Counted from the stretch's first letter, positions 17,673-28,486 are shown. The stretch: DNA of 37,705 nucleotides from Syntrophobacteraceae bacterium CG2_30_61_12 (GCA_001873705.1 MNZR01000204.1:1-37705); one strand, 5' to 3'. Notes: a model not told the origin generated them from the sequence alone. Translations and numbers: made by a program.

Positions 17673-19373
17673 ATGGCACGCATGATCCGGCGGATATTGT
17701 CGCTGTTGCTGATGCTGACGGGAGCCGGCTGTGCCGCGCTTCAGGGGGGCCCGGGTTCGCTCTCCGGATCGTCGCCGCCGATCGACCTACCCAAGACCGC
17801 TGGATATTCATCCTATCTCGTCGCCCAGCAACTCCTGCGGGCCAATGACCTGGAGGGTGCCGCCAAGGCCTACTCGACGGCGCTCGATCAAGACCCGAAT
17901 TCGCCCCTCTTGCTGACCGAACTGGGCGCGCTCAAGGTCCGCCAGGGCAGTATTTCCCAATCCCTGGAATTGGTGCGCAAAGCCACCGACCTTGCCCCCG
18001 ACTACCTTCCGGCGCAGATGCTGCTGGCCCGCCTCTATGCCGGTACCGGGGAGAATCAACTGGCGGTCGAAACCTATCAGAAAATCCTGGCCCAAGACCC
18101 GGGCAATGAGGACGTCTATCTGCTGCTCGGAACGCTCTACGCCCAACAGGGCCAGTACGAACAGGCACTGAACATGCTCGAGCGCCTGCAGGAACTGCTG
18201 CCCGGCAATCCCCTGGCCATCTATTACAAGGCCCGGGTATTGATGGACATGAAATTTTATGAACAGGCCGCAATGACCTATCAGGAACTGCTTTCGATCC
18301 ATCCGAATTTCGAACGCGCCTGGCTGGATCTCGGTTACATTTACGAGATCAAGGAACGTTACGATGACGCCGAACGGGCTTACTCCGCCGTTATTTCCTT
18401 CAAGCCCTCGAGCATCGAAGCCCGCAACCGGCTGGGCAATCTCTACATGCGCACCAAACAATACGATAAGGCTTTGGAGCAGTTTCAGCAGATCTCCAGC
18501 AGCAATCGCGAGGACGTTGAAAGCCGTTTAAAAATCGGCATCATTCATCTGCAACTGCGCAACTACCAGGACGCCATCGCCGATTTCACCAACCTGCTGA
18601 AGCAGCAACCGGAATACGACCAGGCCCTGTATTATCTGGCTTCCACATATGAAGAACAGGACAACACGGCCCAGGCCATCGTCAACCTGAGGTTGATTTC
18701 ACCCGGCAGTGCACTCTGGGACAACGCTCAGATTCGCCTGGCCGTCCTGTTTTCGAAAATGAACGACAGCGTTTCCGGCATCGACTTGCTCCAGAAAGCG
18801 CTGGCCACAAAGCCCGAAGTGCCGGAATTTTACTACTACCTGGCCTACCTGCACGAAGACCTGGGGCAGTACCAGGAAGCGCTCGACGTGATCGACCGGG
18901 GACTGGAAAAGAAGGCCCAGAACGTGGACCTGCTGTTTCGCAAGGGCATCATGCTGGACAAGCTGGCGCGCAAAGACCAGGCCATGCAGATCATGCAGCA
19001 GATCCTGCTGGTCGAACCCGACAACCCCGGAGCGCTGAATTACATCGGCTATACCTACGCGGAACAAGGCATCCGGCTGGAAGAAGCGAAGCGCCTGATC
19101 GAACGCGCTCTCGAAGTGGAACCGAACGACGGTTACATCACCGACAGCCTGGCCTGGGTCTATTTGAAAATGGGTCAGCCGCGGAAAGCGCTGGCCACCA
19201 TCAAGGAAGCGCTCAAACAGGTGCCCAACGATCCGGTGATCCTGGAACATCTGGGCGATATCCAGGCCGCCCTGGGCGACCGCAAACAGGCGATCCAGGC
19301 CTATCAACAGGCCATCGAAGCCAAACACGAACAGCCCAAGACCCTGGAAAAGAAGATCAACGATTTGCAATGA
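17673..19373 (+). CDS. TPR-repeat lipoprotein
   Basis: Lipobox MARMIRRILSLLLMLTGAGC followed by many tandem TPR units (e.g. AWLDLGYIYEIKERYDDAERAYSAVISFKPS). Confidence 0.9.
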   Translation: MARMIRRILSLLLMLTGAGCAALQGGPGSLSGSSPPIDLPKTAGYSSYLVAQQLLRANDLEGAAKAYSTALDQDPNSPLLLTELGALKVRQGSISQSLELVRKATDLAPDYLPAQMLLARLYAGTGENQLAVETYQKILAQDPGNEDVYLLLGTLYAQQGQYEQALNMLERLQELLPGNPLAIYYKARVLMDMKFYEQAAMTYQELLSIHPNFERAWLDLGYIYEIKERYDDAERAYSAVISFKPSSIEARNRLGNLYMRTKQYDKALEQFQQISSSNREDVESRLKIGIIHLQLRNYQDAIADFTNLLKQQPEYDQALYYLASTYEEQDNTAQAIVNLRLISPGSALWDNAQIRLAVLFSKMNDSVSGIDLLQKALATKPEVPEFYYYLAYLHEDLGQYQEALDVIDRGLEKKAQNVDLLFRKGIMLDKLARKDQAMQIMQQILLVEPDNPGALNYIGYTYAEQGIRLEEAKRLIERALEVEPNDGYITDSLAWVYLKMGQPRKALATIKEALKQVPNDPVILEHLGDIQAALGDRKQAIQAYQQAIEAKHEQPKTLEKKINDLQ

Positions 19374-19383
19374 AAGGGGCTTC

Positions 19384-20175
19384 GTGACCGTTTCTGGAGA
19401 GCCCCGGAAGCACATCGGGCGCCTGCACCCAGTCGCGCTCGGTCTGGTCCTGGCGATCTTGGTCCTGGTTCTGAGCAACTGTCAATCCTTGCCTCCGCCC
19501 CCACCCGTGGTCAGCCCCCCGGGCCCGGATTCGCTTTGGGGCCAACGCCTTCAAGACCGCGCCCTGGAATGGCAGCGATCCCAGGTGCTTTATCGAGTCA
19601 GCATCACCAGCCCAAGCGGCAAGGCTTCGGCCAGAGCGCTGGTCACCGCCCAGTTGCCCGACCGGGTACGGATCGAAGCCGGCAGCATCTGGGGTCAAAC
19701 CTACGGCGTGTTGACCCGCGAGCCAGGTCAGGCCAGGCTCTGGCTGGGAGCGGAAAACAAGTTCTATCTGGCCGAAGACAGCGAATTGATGCTCGAACGA
19801 CTGCTGGGCATTCCGATCCCGGCCGAAGCCCTGATTCAACTGCTCCTGGCCTGTGCCGATACCGGTCTCGCGAGTGCGCCGCCGGTCTTGCCCGGCGCCG
19901 CCGCCGTGCCGGGACACTGGCAGCCCCAGGTGGAGGCCGGAGCGCTGGTCGGAATCAGCGCCGAATATCGAGGCGAACGGTATCTGGTGAGCTACGAGCC
20001 GGCCCTGTCGTTGAGCGATACCGGGGCCCCTCGGCGGATTCGACTGGAAACCCGGGACTGGCGACTGCAGGCGGAAGTGCTGACGGCGCGGCACCTGGAT
20101 GAAATCGATCCGAACCTGTTCCAACTGGCGCCTCCCGCCGGCGCCGAAACCACTCTCATTCGCGCCCGACCATGA
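19384..20175 (+). CDS. LolB-like / DUF4292-like outer-membrane lipoprotein
   Basis: LVLAILVLVLSNC lipobox; LYRVSITSPSGKASARALVTAQLPDRVRIEAGSIWGQTYGVL resembles LolB-type folds. GTG start. Confidence 0.6.
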   Translation: MTVSGEPRKHIGRLHPVALGLVLAILVLVLSNCQSLPPPPPVVSPPGPDSLWGQRLQDRALEWQRSQVLYRVSITSPSGKASARALVTAQLPDRVRIEAGSIWGQTYGVLTREPGQARLWLGAENKFYLAEDSELMLERLLGIPIPAEALIQLLLACADTGLASAPPVLPGAAAVPGHWQPQVEAGALVGISAEYRGERYLVSYEPALSLSDTGAPRRIRLETRDWRLQAEVLTARHLDEIDPNLFQLAPPAGAETTLIRARP

Positions 20176-20660
20176 TGGTGCAAAACCCGTCCGATCTCAC
20201 TTTTGTGGTTGATAGCATGTTGGGAAAAGTGGCAAAATGGCTCCGCATATTGGGCTATGATACAGTATTCACCAGGCTCACGGCACCATCGCAACTGGCC
20301 CGCTGGACCGGCCAGGGGCGCCTTATCGTGACCCGCGGCCGTAGATGGCAGCCCGGTGAACGGGTCATCCTGCTGACCGCCGATCGGCTGGAAGTTCAAA
20401 TGCGGCAACTGATCGCGCACCTGGACCTGAAGTTCGATCGGAACCGGGTACTGACCCGATGCCCCCGCTGCAACACCGCGCTGCAGCCGATTTCCCGGCT
20501 CGAGGTGGAAACCCGGGTCCCGGATGCGGTCTTGACCCGCGGCTACCTTTTTCGCCATTGTCCTAATTGCGGCAGGATTTACTGGCCCGGAACCCATTCG
20601 CAGCGGATCCTGAATCGACTGAATCGGTTTTGGACCGACCCTATCCAAGAAAGCAACTGA
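20172..20660 (+). CDS. Mut7-C (DUF82) RNase-domain-like protein with zinc ribbon
   Basis: FVVDSMLGKVAKWLRILGYDTVF and CPRCN...FRHCPNCGRIYWPGTH are family hallmarks; ATGA overlap with the preceding gene. Confidence 0.85.
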   Translation: MMVQNPSDLTFVVDSMLGKVAKWLRILGYDTVFTRLTAPSQLARWTGQGRLIVTRGRRWQPGERVILLTADRLEVQMRQLIAHLDLKFDRNRVLTRCPRCNTALQPISRLEVETRVPDAVLTRGYLFRHCPNCGRIYWPGTHSQRILNRLNRFWTDPIQESN

Positions 20661-20673
20661 AAGGAGAAACAGG

Positions 20674-21069
20674 ATGCAAGGAATCATGGAGAAGCTGCTG
20701 GCATTGGTGATGAAACTAAAGAACCTGGCGCTCGAATACTTCTTTGTTCTGATCCAGTGGAAGCTCAAACTGGTGAAGGTCCAGCTACACAAAATAAAAC
20801 GCGCCAGGGAATTGAAGCATCTGGAAAAGGCCTATAGCGGCTTGGGCGCCGAGGTGTTCGCCCTGATGAAGGATGGTCACGCCAGCTGGCGGGACAACCC
20901 GGTGCTGGCCAATCATGTCAGCAAGATCGAACAGGCCGAAGCCAAGGTCTTTGGAGTGGATGAACTGATCGACCAGCTGGATCAGGCCTATAAGCAAAAG
21001 CGCGAGGAACTCAAGAAAAAGTACAGCGCCACGGCACCAGCACCCGAGCCGGGCGACGAAACCGCCTAG
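20674..21069 (+). CDS. Conserved-looking hypothetical protein, helical/coiled-coil
   Basis: RBS aaaggagaaa; 131 aa rich in Lys/Glu/Leu heptads; directly downstream of the Mut7-C gene. Confidence 0.7.
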   Translation: MQGIMEKLLALVMKLKNLALEYFFVLIQWKLKLVKVQLHKIKRARELKHLEKAYSGLGAEVFALMKDGHASWRDNPVLANHVSKIEQAEAKVFGVDELIDQLDQAYKQKREELKKKYSATAPAPEPGDETA

Positions 21070-21141
21070 CCGATCAGGGAGCCGAATACGCCGGCGCCGC
21101 GGCGGTGGCGTGAGGCGGAAACCCTGCGTGTAGTCCATACC

Positions 21142-21170
21142 GGGGAGGGGTTTGGCCCCTCCCCTCTTTT
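21142..21170 (+). terminator. Rho-independent terminator ggggagggg-tttgg-cccctcccc-tctttt
   Basis: Perfect 9-bp stem followed by T tract, downstream of the 17673-21069 operon. Confidence 0.85.
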
Positions 21171-21268
21171 CCACCGGCAGGCGGCTCCCAACTGCCTGGG
21201 AGCACAATACTTTGCGCGGTCACAAACTGATCCTTTTGATAGGACCAACACGCTCGACCCGATACTCA

Positions 21269-21299
21269 TCAATCCCGTCAATCCCGTCAATCCTGTCAA
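21269..21299. repeat. 9-bp tandem repeat (TCAATCCCG x ~3.4)
   Basis: tcaatcccg tcaatcccg tcaatcctg tcaa read directly. Confidence 0.8.
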
Positions 21300-21346
21300 G
21301 AAAGGCTCTCCCATAACAGCGCAAGTTACGGCCGCGTAAAGTATAA

Positions 21347-21898
21347 TTATACCTTTTCCCCTTCCACCGCAGCGCAGTCGCTGGGATCCCCCTGGATCTT
21401 GGCCAGGGCGTGGGGCAGTGCCGGGAGCAGCGCGGCCAGATTTTCCAGCGCCCCTTTCGGGCTTCCCGGCAGGTTGACGATGAGGCTACGGCCGCGGATC
21501 CCGACCACCGCCCGCGACAACATGGCGTGCGGGGTCTTGGCCAGGCTGGCGGCGCGCATGGCTTCCGCCATGCCCGGCACGCTTCGATCGATCACCCCGA
21601 GGGTGGCTTCCGGAGTCACATCCCGAGGGGCCACCCCGGTGCCGCCGGTGGTGAGGATCAACCCCGCACCGATCTGGTCGGCCGCGGTGCGCAGTTCGCC
21701 TGCGATCAGTTCGATTTCGTCGGGGACCAGGGCGCGCCGGCGCACCGGGTATCCGTGATCCTTCAGATAGGCTTCCAATTCGGCCCCGGACCGGTCTTCG
21801 CGCAGGCCTTGAGCGCCCCGATCGCTCACCGTAATGATGACCACGCCGCGATCACAAGGGGCCGCAGCCGGCCGAATCGAGGTTGTGGCTTCGCTCAT
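21347..21898 (-). CDS. mog: MogA/MoaB-family molybdopterin biosynthesis protein
   Basis: TVSDRGAQGLREDRSG, ILTTGGTGVAPRDVTPEAT, LIVNLPGSPKGALENL. Confidence 0.9.
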   Translation of the reverse strand: MSEATTSIRPAAAPCDRGVVIITVSDRGAQGLREDRSGAELEAYLKDHGYPVRRRALVPDEIELIAGELRTAADQIGAGLILTTGGTGVAPRDVTPEATLGVIDRSVPGMAEAMRAASLAKTPHAMLSRAVVGIRGRSLIVNLPGSPKGALENLAALLPALPHALAKIQGDPSDCAAVEGEKV

Positions 21899-21899
21899 G

Positions 21900-22334
21900 T
21901 CAAGTTTGCTCCTGTAGGATCCGGCGGCGCGCCGCATGAGCTATCACCTGGGGCACCGTCTTGCTCACCGCCAGCAGTTTCAGGTCCTGCCGCAACAGGG
22001 TCGGGATCAGTTTCATGGCCAGAGTGAGCGGGGTTTTCGGATTCCGCACCAGGGCCAGGCGCACCGGGTAAAGTTTCATCCAGTCTCGATTGAGGGCGAT
22101 TCGGCGCAGCACCTCCTCGGAGACCTGACGCGATTTGCAGACGCCGGCAATCTCGCCGTCCTGGATCCGCGGGTTGTTGATCACGGCGAGCTGGATCTGC
22201 TTCACCGGTTCCCGCACCAGGAGGCTTCTGGCTTCCTTATCGCCGAAGGCAGCCAGCTGGATCTTTTCCGGCGTGGTCATGTTTTGGATCTGGACGAATA
22301 AGGGTCGCTTTTCGTCCAGCGTTTTTTCCATCAT
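21900..22334 (-). CDS. Hypothetical HEAT-/DUF2336-like repeat protein (144 aa)
   Basis: MMEKTLDEKRPLFVQIQNMTTPEKIQLAAFGDKEARSLLVREPVKQIQLAVINNPRI...; internal start inside the longer ORF 21900..22925, chosen because the upstream part covers the repeat element. Confidence 0.7.
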   Translation of the reverse strand: MMEKTLDEKRPLFVQIQNMTTPEKIQLAAFGDKEARSLLVREPVKQIQLAVINNPRIQDGEIAGVCKSRQVSEEVLRRIALNRDWMKLYPVRLALVRNPKTPLTLAMKLIPTLLRQDLKLLAVSKTVPQVIAHAARRRILQEQT

Positions 22335-22386
22335 CGGCCATTCTTTCAACCACCAGGTTGCCTCACAACCGCCGCGTCTCCAATGA

Positions 22387-22492
22387 TATACCGGTTTAGG
22401 ATCGGATGTTTCATTACCAAAAGCGGGCAAGATGCCCGCGCTCCCGGCAAAGAGCGCACACGAAACGAAACCTTTTACCCTTAACCGGTATA
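22387..22492 (+). repeat. Dispersed TIR-flanked element, copy A (106 bp)
   Basis: Perfect 10-bp terminal inverted repeats TATACCGGTT ... AACCGGTATA around the core gcgggcaagatgcccgcgctcccggcaaagagcg. Confidence 0.8.
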
Positions 22493-22589
22493 AACCGCCC
22501 GACTGCGCCGCGGCAACCGGTTTCCTCGAACCGCTGGGGGCCGGCCAGCCGGGATCCGGGCGCTCGGTGCCCGGCCGGAGTCCGGAGAG

Positions 22590-22626
22590 AAAAAACCCGG
22601 AGCGAAACCTACCGTTCCACTCCGGG
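22590..22626 (-). terminator. Rho-independent terminator of the EF-G-like gene
   Basis: On the minus strand CCCGGAGTGGAACGGTAGGTTTCGCTCCGGGTTTTTT: ~13-bp stem (two wobbles) followed by six Ts. Confidence 0.85.
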
Positions 22627-22681
22627 CCATCGATTTTCCCAAAGGCTATCGAGCTTTCCCGCCGACTTACGGACGGAAGGC

Positions 22682-24754
22682 TCAGTCTTCCTTTTTCGCC
22701 GCCTCGATGACTTTTTCCTGAAACTGCGCCGGCACTTCTTCGTAGTGGGAAAATTCCATGGTGAACATGCCGCGACCGGCGGTCATTGAACGCAGGTCCG
22801 GCGCGTATTTGAGCACTTCGCTCATGGGCACCAGGGCCTTGACCACCTGTTTCTTGCCCTTGCTGTCCATACCCAGCACTTTGCCGCGGCGCGAGTTGAG
22901 GTCGCCGATCACGTCCCCCATGCAATCATCGGGGATAGTGACCTCCACGTTCATGATCGGTTCCAGCAACGTCGGCCTGGCTTCGATCACCGCCTTCTTG
23001 AAGGCCATGGAACCGGCGATTTTGAAGGCCATTTCAGAAGAATCCACCGGGTGGAACGAACCATCCACCAGGCCCACCTGAAAATCGATCACCGGGTAAC
23101 CGGCCAACACGCCTTCCAAACAAGCTTCGGCGATGCCCTTTTCCACTGCCGGAATGTATTGGCGCGGGATCACCCCGCCCACGATCTTGTCCACGAACTG
23201 AAAGCCGGAACCCCGCGGCAGCGGATCCATTTCGATCCAGCAGTCGCCATACTGGCCGCGGCCTCCGGTCTGCTTCTTGTATCGGCCCTGGACCCGCGCC
23301 TTGCCCTTGATGGTTTCCTTGTAGGGCACCTTGGGAATGGTCAGGTTGACTTCAACCCCGAATTTCCTTTTCAACTTCTCAATGGTGGCTTCCACATGGA
23401 TCTCGCCCATGCCCGACAAGATCACCTGTTTGGTCTCTTCGTTGCGATCCAGCTTCAGGGCCAGGTCTTCTTCCATCAGTCGACTCAGCGAGGAAAATAT
23501 TTTTTCTTCATCGCCGCGGCTTTTGGGTTCGATGGCCAGGGAATAGATCGCCGGCAGATGTTCCAGTCCGGCAAATTTGATGAACTTTTTTTCCTCGCAG
23601 AGGGTGTCGCCGGTGGTGGTTTCCTTGAGTTTGGCTACCGCCACGATATCACCGGGCAAGGCCAGTTCGATGCTCTGCTGGGTCTTGCCCTTGAGCCGGA
23701 GCAAGCTGCCGAAGCGTTCCTTACTCCGTTTGGTGCTGTTGAATATGGTGGAATCCGGCCGCAGCGCTCCGGAAAAAATCCGCATGATGGTGAGCCGACC
23801 GGCGTAAGGGTCGCTCACCGTCTTGATCACGAATGCCGCCTGCGGCCCTTCCGGATCCGGCGCCACTTCGATGGCACCATCGTCAGCCGCTGCCGCGGCC
23901 TTGGAACCGCGATCGAGCGGCGAGGGGAAATGGTTGACGATTTCATCCAGCAGCAACTGCATCCCCACATTGGCGGTCCCGGAACCGCACCCGATCGGCA
24001 CCAGTTGGCCCTTGAGCACCGCGGCCCGAAGTCCGGCCCGGATTTCGTCCCCGCTCAATTCCCCGCCTTCGAGGAATTTTTCCAGCAATTCGTCCGACGA
24101 CTCCGCCACATGTTCGATGATCTCGTCGCGATAGCCCTTCACCCGCTCCGCCATATCGGCCGGTACTTCCTTGACTTCGAACTTGCCGCTGTCCCCCTGG
24201 GTGTAAAAATAGGCCTTGCCGCTCATCACATCCACCACCCCTTTGAAGGCCTCGGCGGCACCCATGGGAACCTGCACCGGCACGCACTTGCTGCCGAAAC
24301 TGTTGCGAATATTATCCACCACCGCGAAAAAGTCGGACCGCTCCCGGTCCATTTTGCTGACGAAGATCATGCGCGGCAACTCGCGTTCGTCGGCAAATTC
24401 CCACACCTTCTCGGTCTGCACCCGCACGCCGTCGATGGCATCGACCAGCACCAGGGCGGCGTCCGCGCCCTCGAGGGAAGCCTTGGTATCGGCAATGAAA
24501 TTGAAATCTCCAGGGGTATCGATCAGGTTGATCTGGTACTTTTGCCATTCCAGCGTGTTGAAGGCCGAACTGATGGTGACCTTGCGATTGACTTCCTCCG
24601 GTTCGTAGTCCATCACCGACGTGCCGTCTTCCACCTTGCCCAGGCGGGTCGTTTCACCTGCATCGAACAACATCGCCTCCGCCAGGGAGGTCTTACCGGC
24701 GCCTCCGTGGCCAATCAGAACCAAAGTCCGGATCATTGCGACCCTGTCTTTCAT
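22682..24754 (-). CDS. fusA: Elongation factor G-like translational GTPase (divergent paralog)
   Basis: P-loop GHGGAGKTS, DTPGDFNF, SKMD; domains II-V as in EF-G (GMGEIHVEATIEKLKRKFGVEV, GRGQYGDCWIEM, TAGRGMFTMEFSHYEEVP). Start 24754 with GGGAGAG RBS. Confidence 0.92.
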   Translation of the reverse strand: MKDRVAMIRTLVLIGHGGAGKTSLAEAMLFDAGETTRLGKVEDGTSVMDYEPEEVNRKVTISSAFNTLEWQKYQINLIDTPGDFNFIADTKASLEGADAALVLVDAIDGVRVQTEKVWEFADERELPRMIFVSKMDRERSDFFAVVDNIRNSFGSKCVPVQVPMGAAEAFKGVVDVMSGKAYFYTQGDSGKFEVKEVPADMAERVKGYRDEIIEHVAESSDELLEKFLEGGELSGDEIRAGLRAAVLKGQLVPIGCGSGTANVGMQLLLDEIVNHFPSPLDRGSKAAAAADDGAIEVAPDPEGPQAAFVIKTVSDPYAGRLTIMRIFSGALRPDSTIFNSTKRSKERFGSLLRLKGKTQQSIELALPGDIVAVAKLKETTTGDTLCEEKKFIKFAGLEHLPAIYSLAIEPKSRGDEEKIFSSLSRLMEEDLALKLDRNEETKQVILSGMGEIHVEATIEKLKRKFGVEVNLTIPKVPYKETIKGKARVQGRYKKQTGGRGQYGDCWIEMDPLPRGSGFQFVDKIVGGVIPRQYIPAVEKGIAEACLEGVLAGYPVIDFQVGLVDGSFHPVDSSEMAFKIAGSMAFKKAVIEARPTLLEPIMNVEVTIPDDCMGDVIGDLNSRRGKVLGMDSKGKKQVVKALVPMSEVLKYAPDLRSMTAGRGMFTMEFSHYEEVPAQFQEKVIEAAKKED

Positions 24755-25386
24755 TGTCTCTCCCTTTCTCTGGACGTGATGGACGACTGGTAGCGACTCA
24801 AGCGGCAGGTGTTGTTGGGCTGATTTCGAACCGATCCCGCCTCGGACGACCGGCACGGCGACCGCTCGCCCCCCTCTTGCCATTTGGTGCGGCGCCGCGA
24901 AACCCGGCTGGAACCGGTGGTAACAACGGCACCCAAAGCGGCGCCCGGTAAACCGGGGGGGGTTGGAGTGGACCCGTTGGACTGAGTCAGCCGGGTGGAT
25001 CCGGTAAACTCGTCGGCGAGTCCATCCATGCCGCGGCAATGTCATGAAATCCCAAGAAAAACACAGAGGTGGAAGATAGTAGAAAAGATCACAAAAAGTC
25101 AAGGGAATTCCTGGCCGGTCCGGCCCCAGACGCCCACAGTCCGCCGGAATCCGGATCTGGGTCCGAGACCCCGCCGCGATTTGCCGTTGATGACACCGCC
25201 TTATCATGGTAAATGAATGTTTTTCCCGGTCTGCCTCGCTTGCGAAGCTGCACGAGGATTTGCAGGCCAGGCAGCGCGGCCTCGGAAGGAAACGTTGATC
25301 GGAACGGTTCCGGATCGGAAGTTGCCGGCGCTGCTCCATGCGGGCGCCACATCCAGCGGTTTTTCAGGGTGCTCGGTAGAGTGAAC

Positions 25387-26352
25387 ATGGTTGAAGTCGA
25401 GAACCAGAACAGCCGGCAGCCACCGGCGCTGGCCGCGGCCATTGCCGGCTTTGCCGCCTACCTAACCAAGGAGCGCGGGGTGAGCCCCGAGACGCTGCGC
25501 GCCTACCGTTCGGACCTCCGCCAGTTTCGGGACTTCCTGGCGGTGCGCAAGGGGAACCGGGACCCCCGCCTGGACCAGATCGAAGACGCCGACGTCAGCG
25601 GCTTTCTGGCCCAACTCCTGGGTTCGGTCCAGAAATCCAGTGTCGGCCGTAAGCTCTCGACCTTGCGTTCGTTCTATCGCTACCTGCGCGAAATGGAAGT
25701 GATAACGAACGACCCCACCGTGACCGCCATGAGTCCGAAAACGGTACGCAAGGTCCCGGCGTTCTTGAACATCGACGATTTGTTCCATTTCCTCAACGCG
25801 CTCAAACAGAACGCCCACGCGGCCGCCAGTCGGTGGCGGCGCAAACGCAACTGGGCGCTGTTCGAATGCCTCTATTCGACCGGCATTCGGGTGAGTGAGC
25901 TGACCGGGATGGATTGCCCGGACCTGGAATCCGAGGAGGCGCTGGTGCGGGTCCGCGGCAAAGGGAACAAACAGCGCATCGTGCCGATCGGGGCGCCGGC
26001 ACTCGAAGCCATTGCCCTTTATCTGGAGGCGGTCACCAAGGAACTGGCGCCCGCCGATCTCGAGGGCAGCAAGGCTTTGTTTCGCAACGCCCGCGGGGGG
26101 CGCCTCAGCCCCCGGTCGGTGAGCCGGATCCTGGAACAGGAAATGCGTCGCTGCGGGCTTTGGCAGCACCTCAGTCCGCACGGTCTGCGCCACAGTTTCG
26201 CCACCCATCTGCTGAACGCCGGCGCGGATCTGAGAAGTATTCAGGAACTCCTGGGCCATGCCAGTCTTTCCACCACCCAGCGTTACACCCATGTGCATCT
26301 GGATCACCTGATGGAAGTCTATGATCGAACCCACCCCAGAGGGCGCAAGTGA
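25387..26352 (+). CDS. xerC: Tyrosine recombinase XerC/XerD type
   Basis: [51 protein letters not shown] with R, HxxR, H and Y catalytic residues; followed by hslVU. Confidence 0.9.
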   Translation: MVEVENQNSRQPPALAAAIAGFAAYLTKERGVSPETLRAYRSDLRQFRDFLAVRKGNRDPRLDQIEDADVSGFLAQLLGSVQKSSVGRKLSTLRSFYRYLREMEVITNDPTVTAMSPKTVRKVPAFLNIDDLFHFLNALKQNAHAAASRWRRKRNWALFECLYSTGIRVSELTGMDCPDLESEEALVRVRGKGNKQRIVPIGAPALEAIALYLEAVTKELAPADLEGSKALFRNARGGRLSPRSVSRILEQEMRRCGLWQHLSPHGLRHSFATHLLNAGADLRSIQELLGHASLSTTQRYTHVHLDHLMEVYDRTHPRGRK

Positions 26353-26398
26353 AGGCGGCAGGAACCCGGACCGACCTTCGAGAGTAGTGGAGGAACCG

Positions 26399-26938
26399 AT
26401 GAACGGCGAAACCATGCGCGGCACCACCATTTTGGCCATCCACATGAACGAGCAGGTGGTGGTGGCCGGCGACGGCCAGGTGACCATGGGGCAGACCGTT
26501 ATGAAACACCAGGCGCGTAAGGTCCGGAAGATGTACCATGATCGGATCCTCACCGGGTTCGCCGGCGCCACCGCCGATGCCTTCACCCTGTTCGAAAGGC
26601 TGGAAGCCAAACTGGAACAGTACAACGGCAATCTGCAGCGGGCGGCGGTGGAACTGGCCAAGGACTGGCGGCTGGACCGGGCGCTGCGCCGGCTAGAAGC
26701 CCTGCTGATCGCCGCCGATCGTGATCAATGCCTGATCCTCAGCGGTAGTGGTGATGTCATCGAACCCGACGACGGCATTTGCGCGGTCGGTTCCGGCGCC
26801 CCTTACGCGCTCGCCGCGGCCCGAGCGCTGGCCACCCACACCCAGCTGTCGGCCCGGGAGATCGCCGAAGCAGCGATGAAGATCGCCGCTTCGATCTGCA
26901 TCTACACCAACGAGGTTTTCACCATCGAGGAGTTGTAG
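26399..26938 (+). CDS. hslV: ATP-dependent protease subunit HslV
   Basis: [43 protein letters not shown] ggaggaa. Confidence 0.96.
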   Translation: MNGETMRGTTILAIHMNEQVVVAGDGQVTMGQTVMKHQARKVRKMYHDRILTGFAGATADAFTLFERLEAKLEQYNGNLQRAAVELAKDWRLDRALRRLEALLIAADRDQCLILSGSGDVIEPDDGICAVGSGAPYALAAARALATHTQLSAREIAEAAMKIAASICIYTNEVFTIEEL

Positions 26939-26943
26939 CGACC

Positions 26944-28341
<1,398 letters not shown>

Positions 28342-28365
28342 CCGCCGCGCCGCGGCGAAACGGTT

Positions 28366-28460
28366 ACCCCGGTTTAGGATGAACGTTTTCAGTGCCAAAG
28401 GCGGGCAAGATGCCCGCGCTCCAGGGAAAGAGTCCACACCAAATGAAGCTTTTTAGTGTC
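28366..28460 (+). repeat. Dispersed TIR-type element, copy B (right end degenerate)
   Basis: ccccggtttaggatgaacgttttcagtgccaaaggcgggcaagatgcccgcgctccagggaaagagtccacacc..., starts 25 bp after the hslU stop. Confidence 0.75.
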
Positions 28461-28486
28461 AACAAGCATGCCAGACGAGGGACGCC

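Noticed and set aside
21900-22925. Full 341-aa ORF as one protein
   Set aside because: The upstream ~195 codons span the TIR element and non-coding sequence; only the segment from MMEKTLDEKR looks like protein.
23051-24793. Plus-strand ORF of 580 aa
   Set aside because: Antisense shadow of the EF-G-like gene.
25387-26352. Tyrosine recombinase considered as integrase of a mobile element
   Set aside because: Linked to hslV-hslU in conserved housekeeping order, with no att sites, tRNA or cargo genes visible.
28342-28486. Considered a riboswitch or attenuator upstream of argB
   Set aside because: The sequence is explained by the dispersed element; no leader peptide or known aptamer recognisable by eye.
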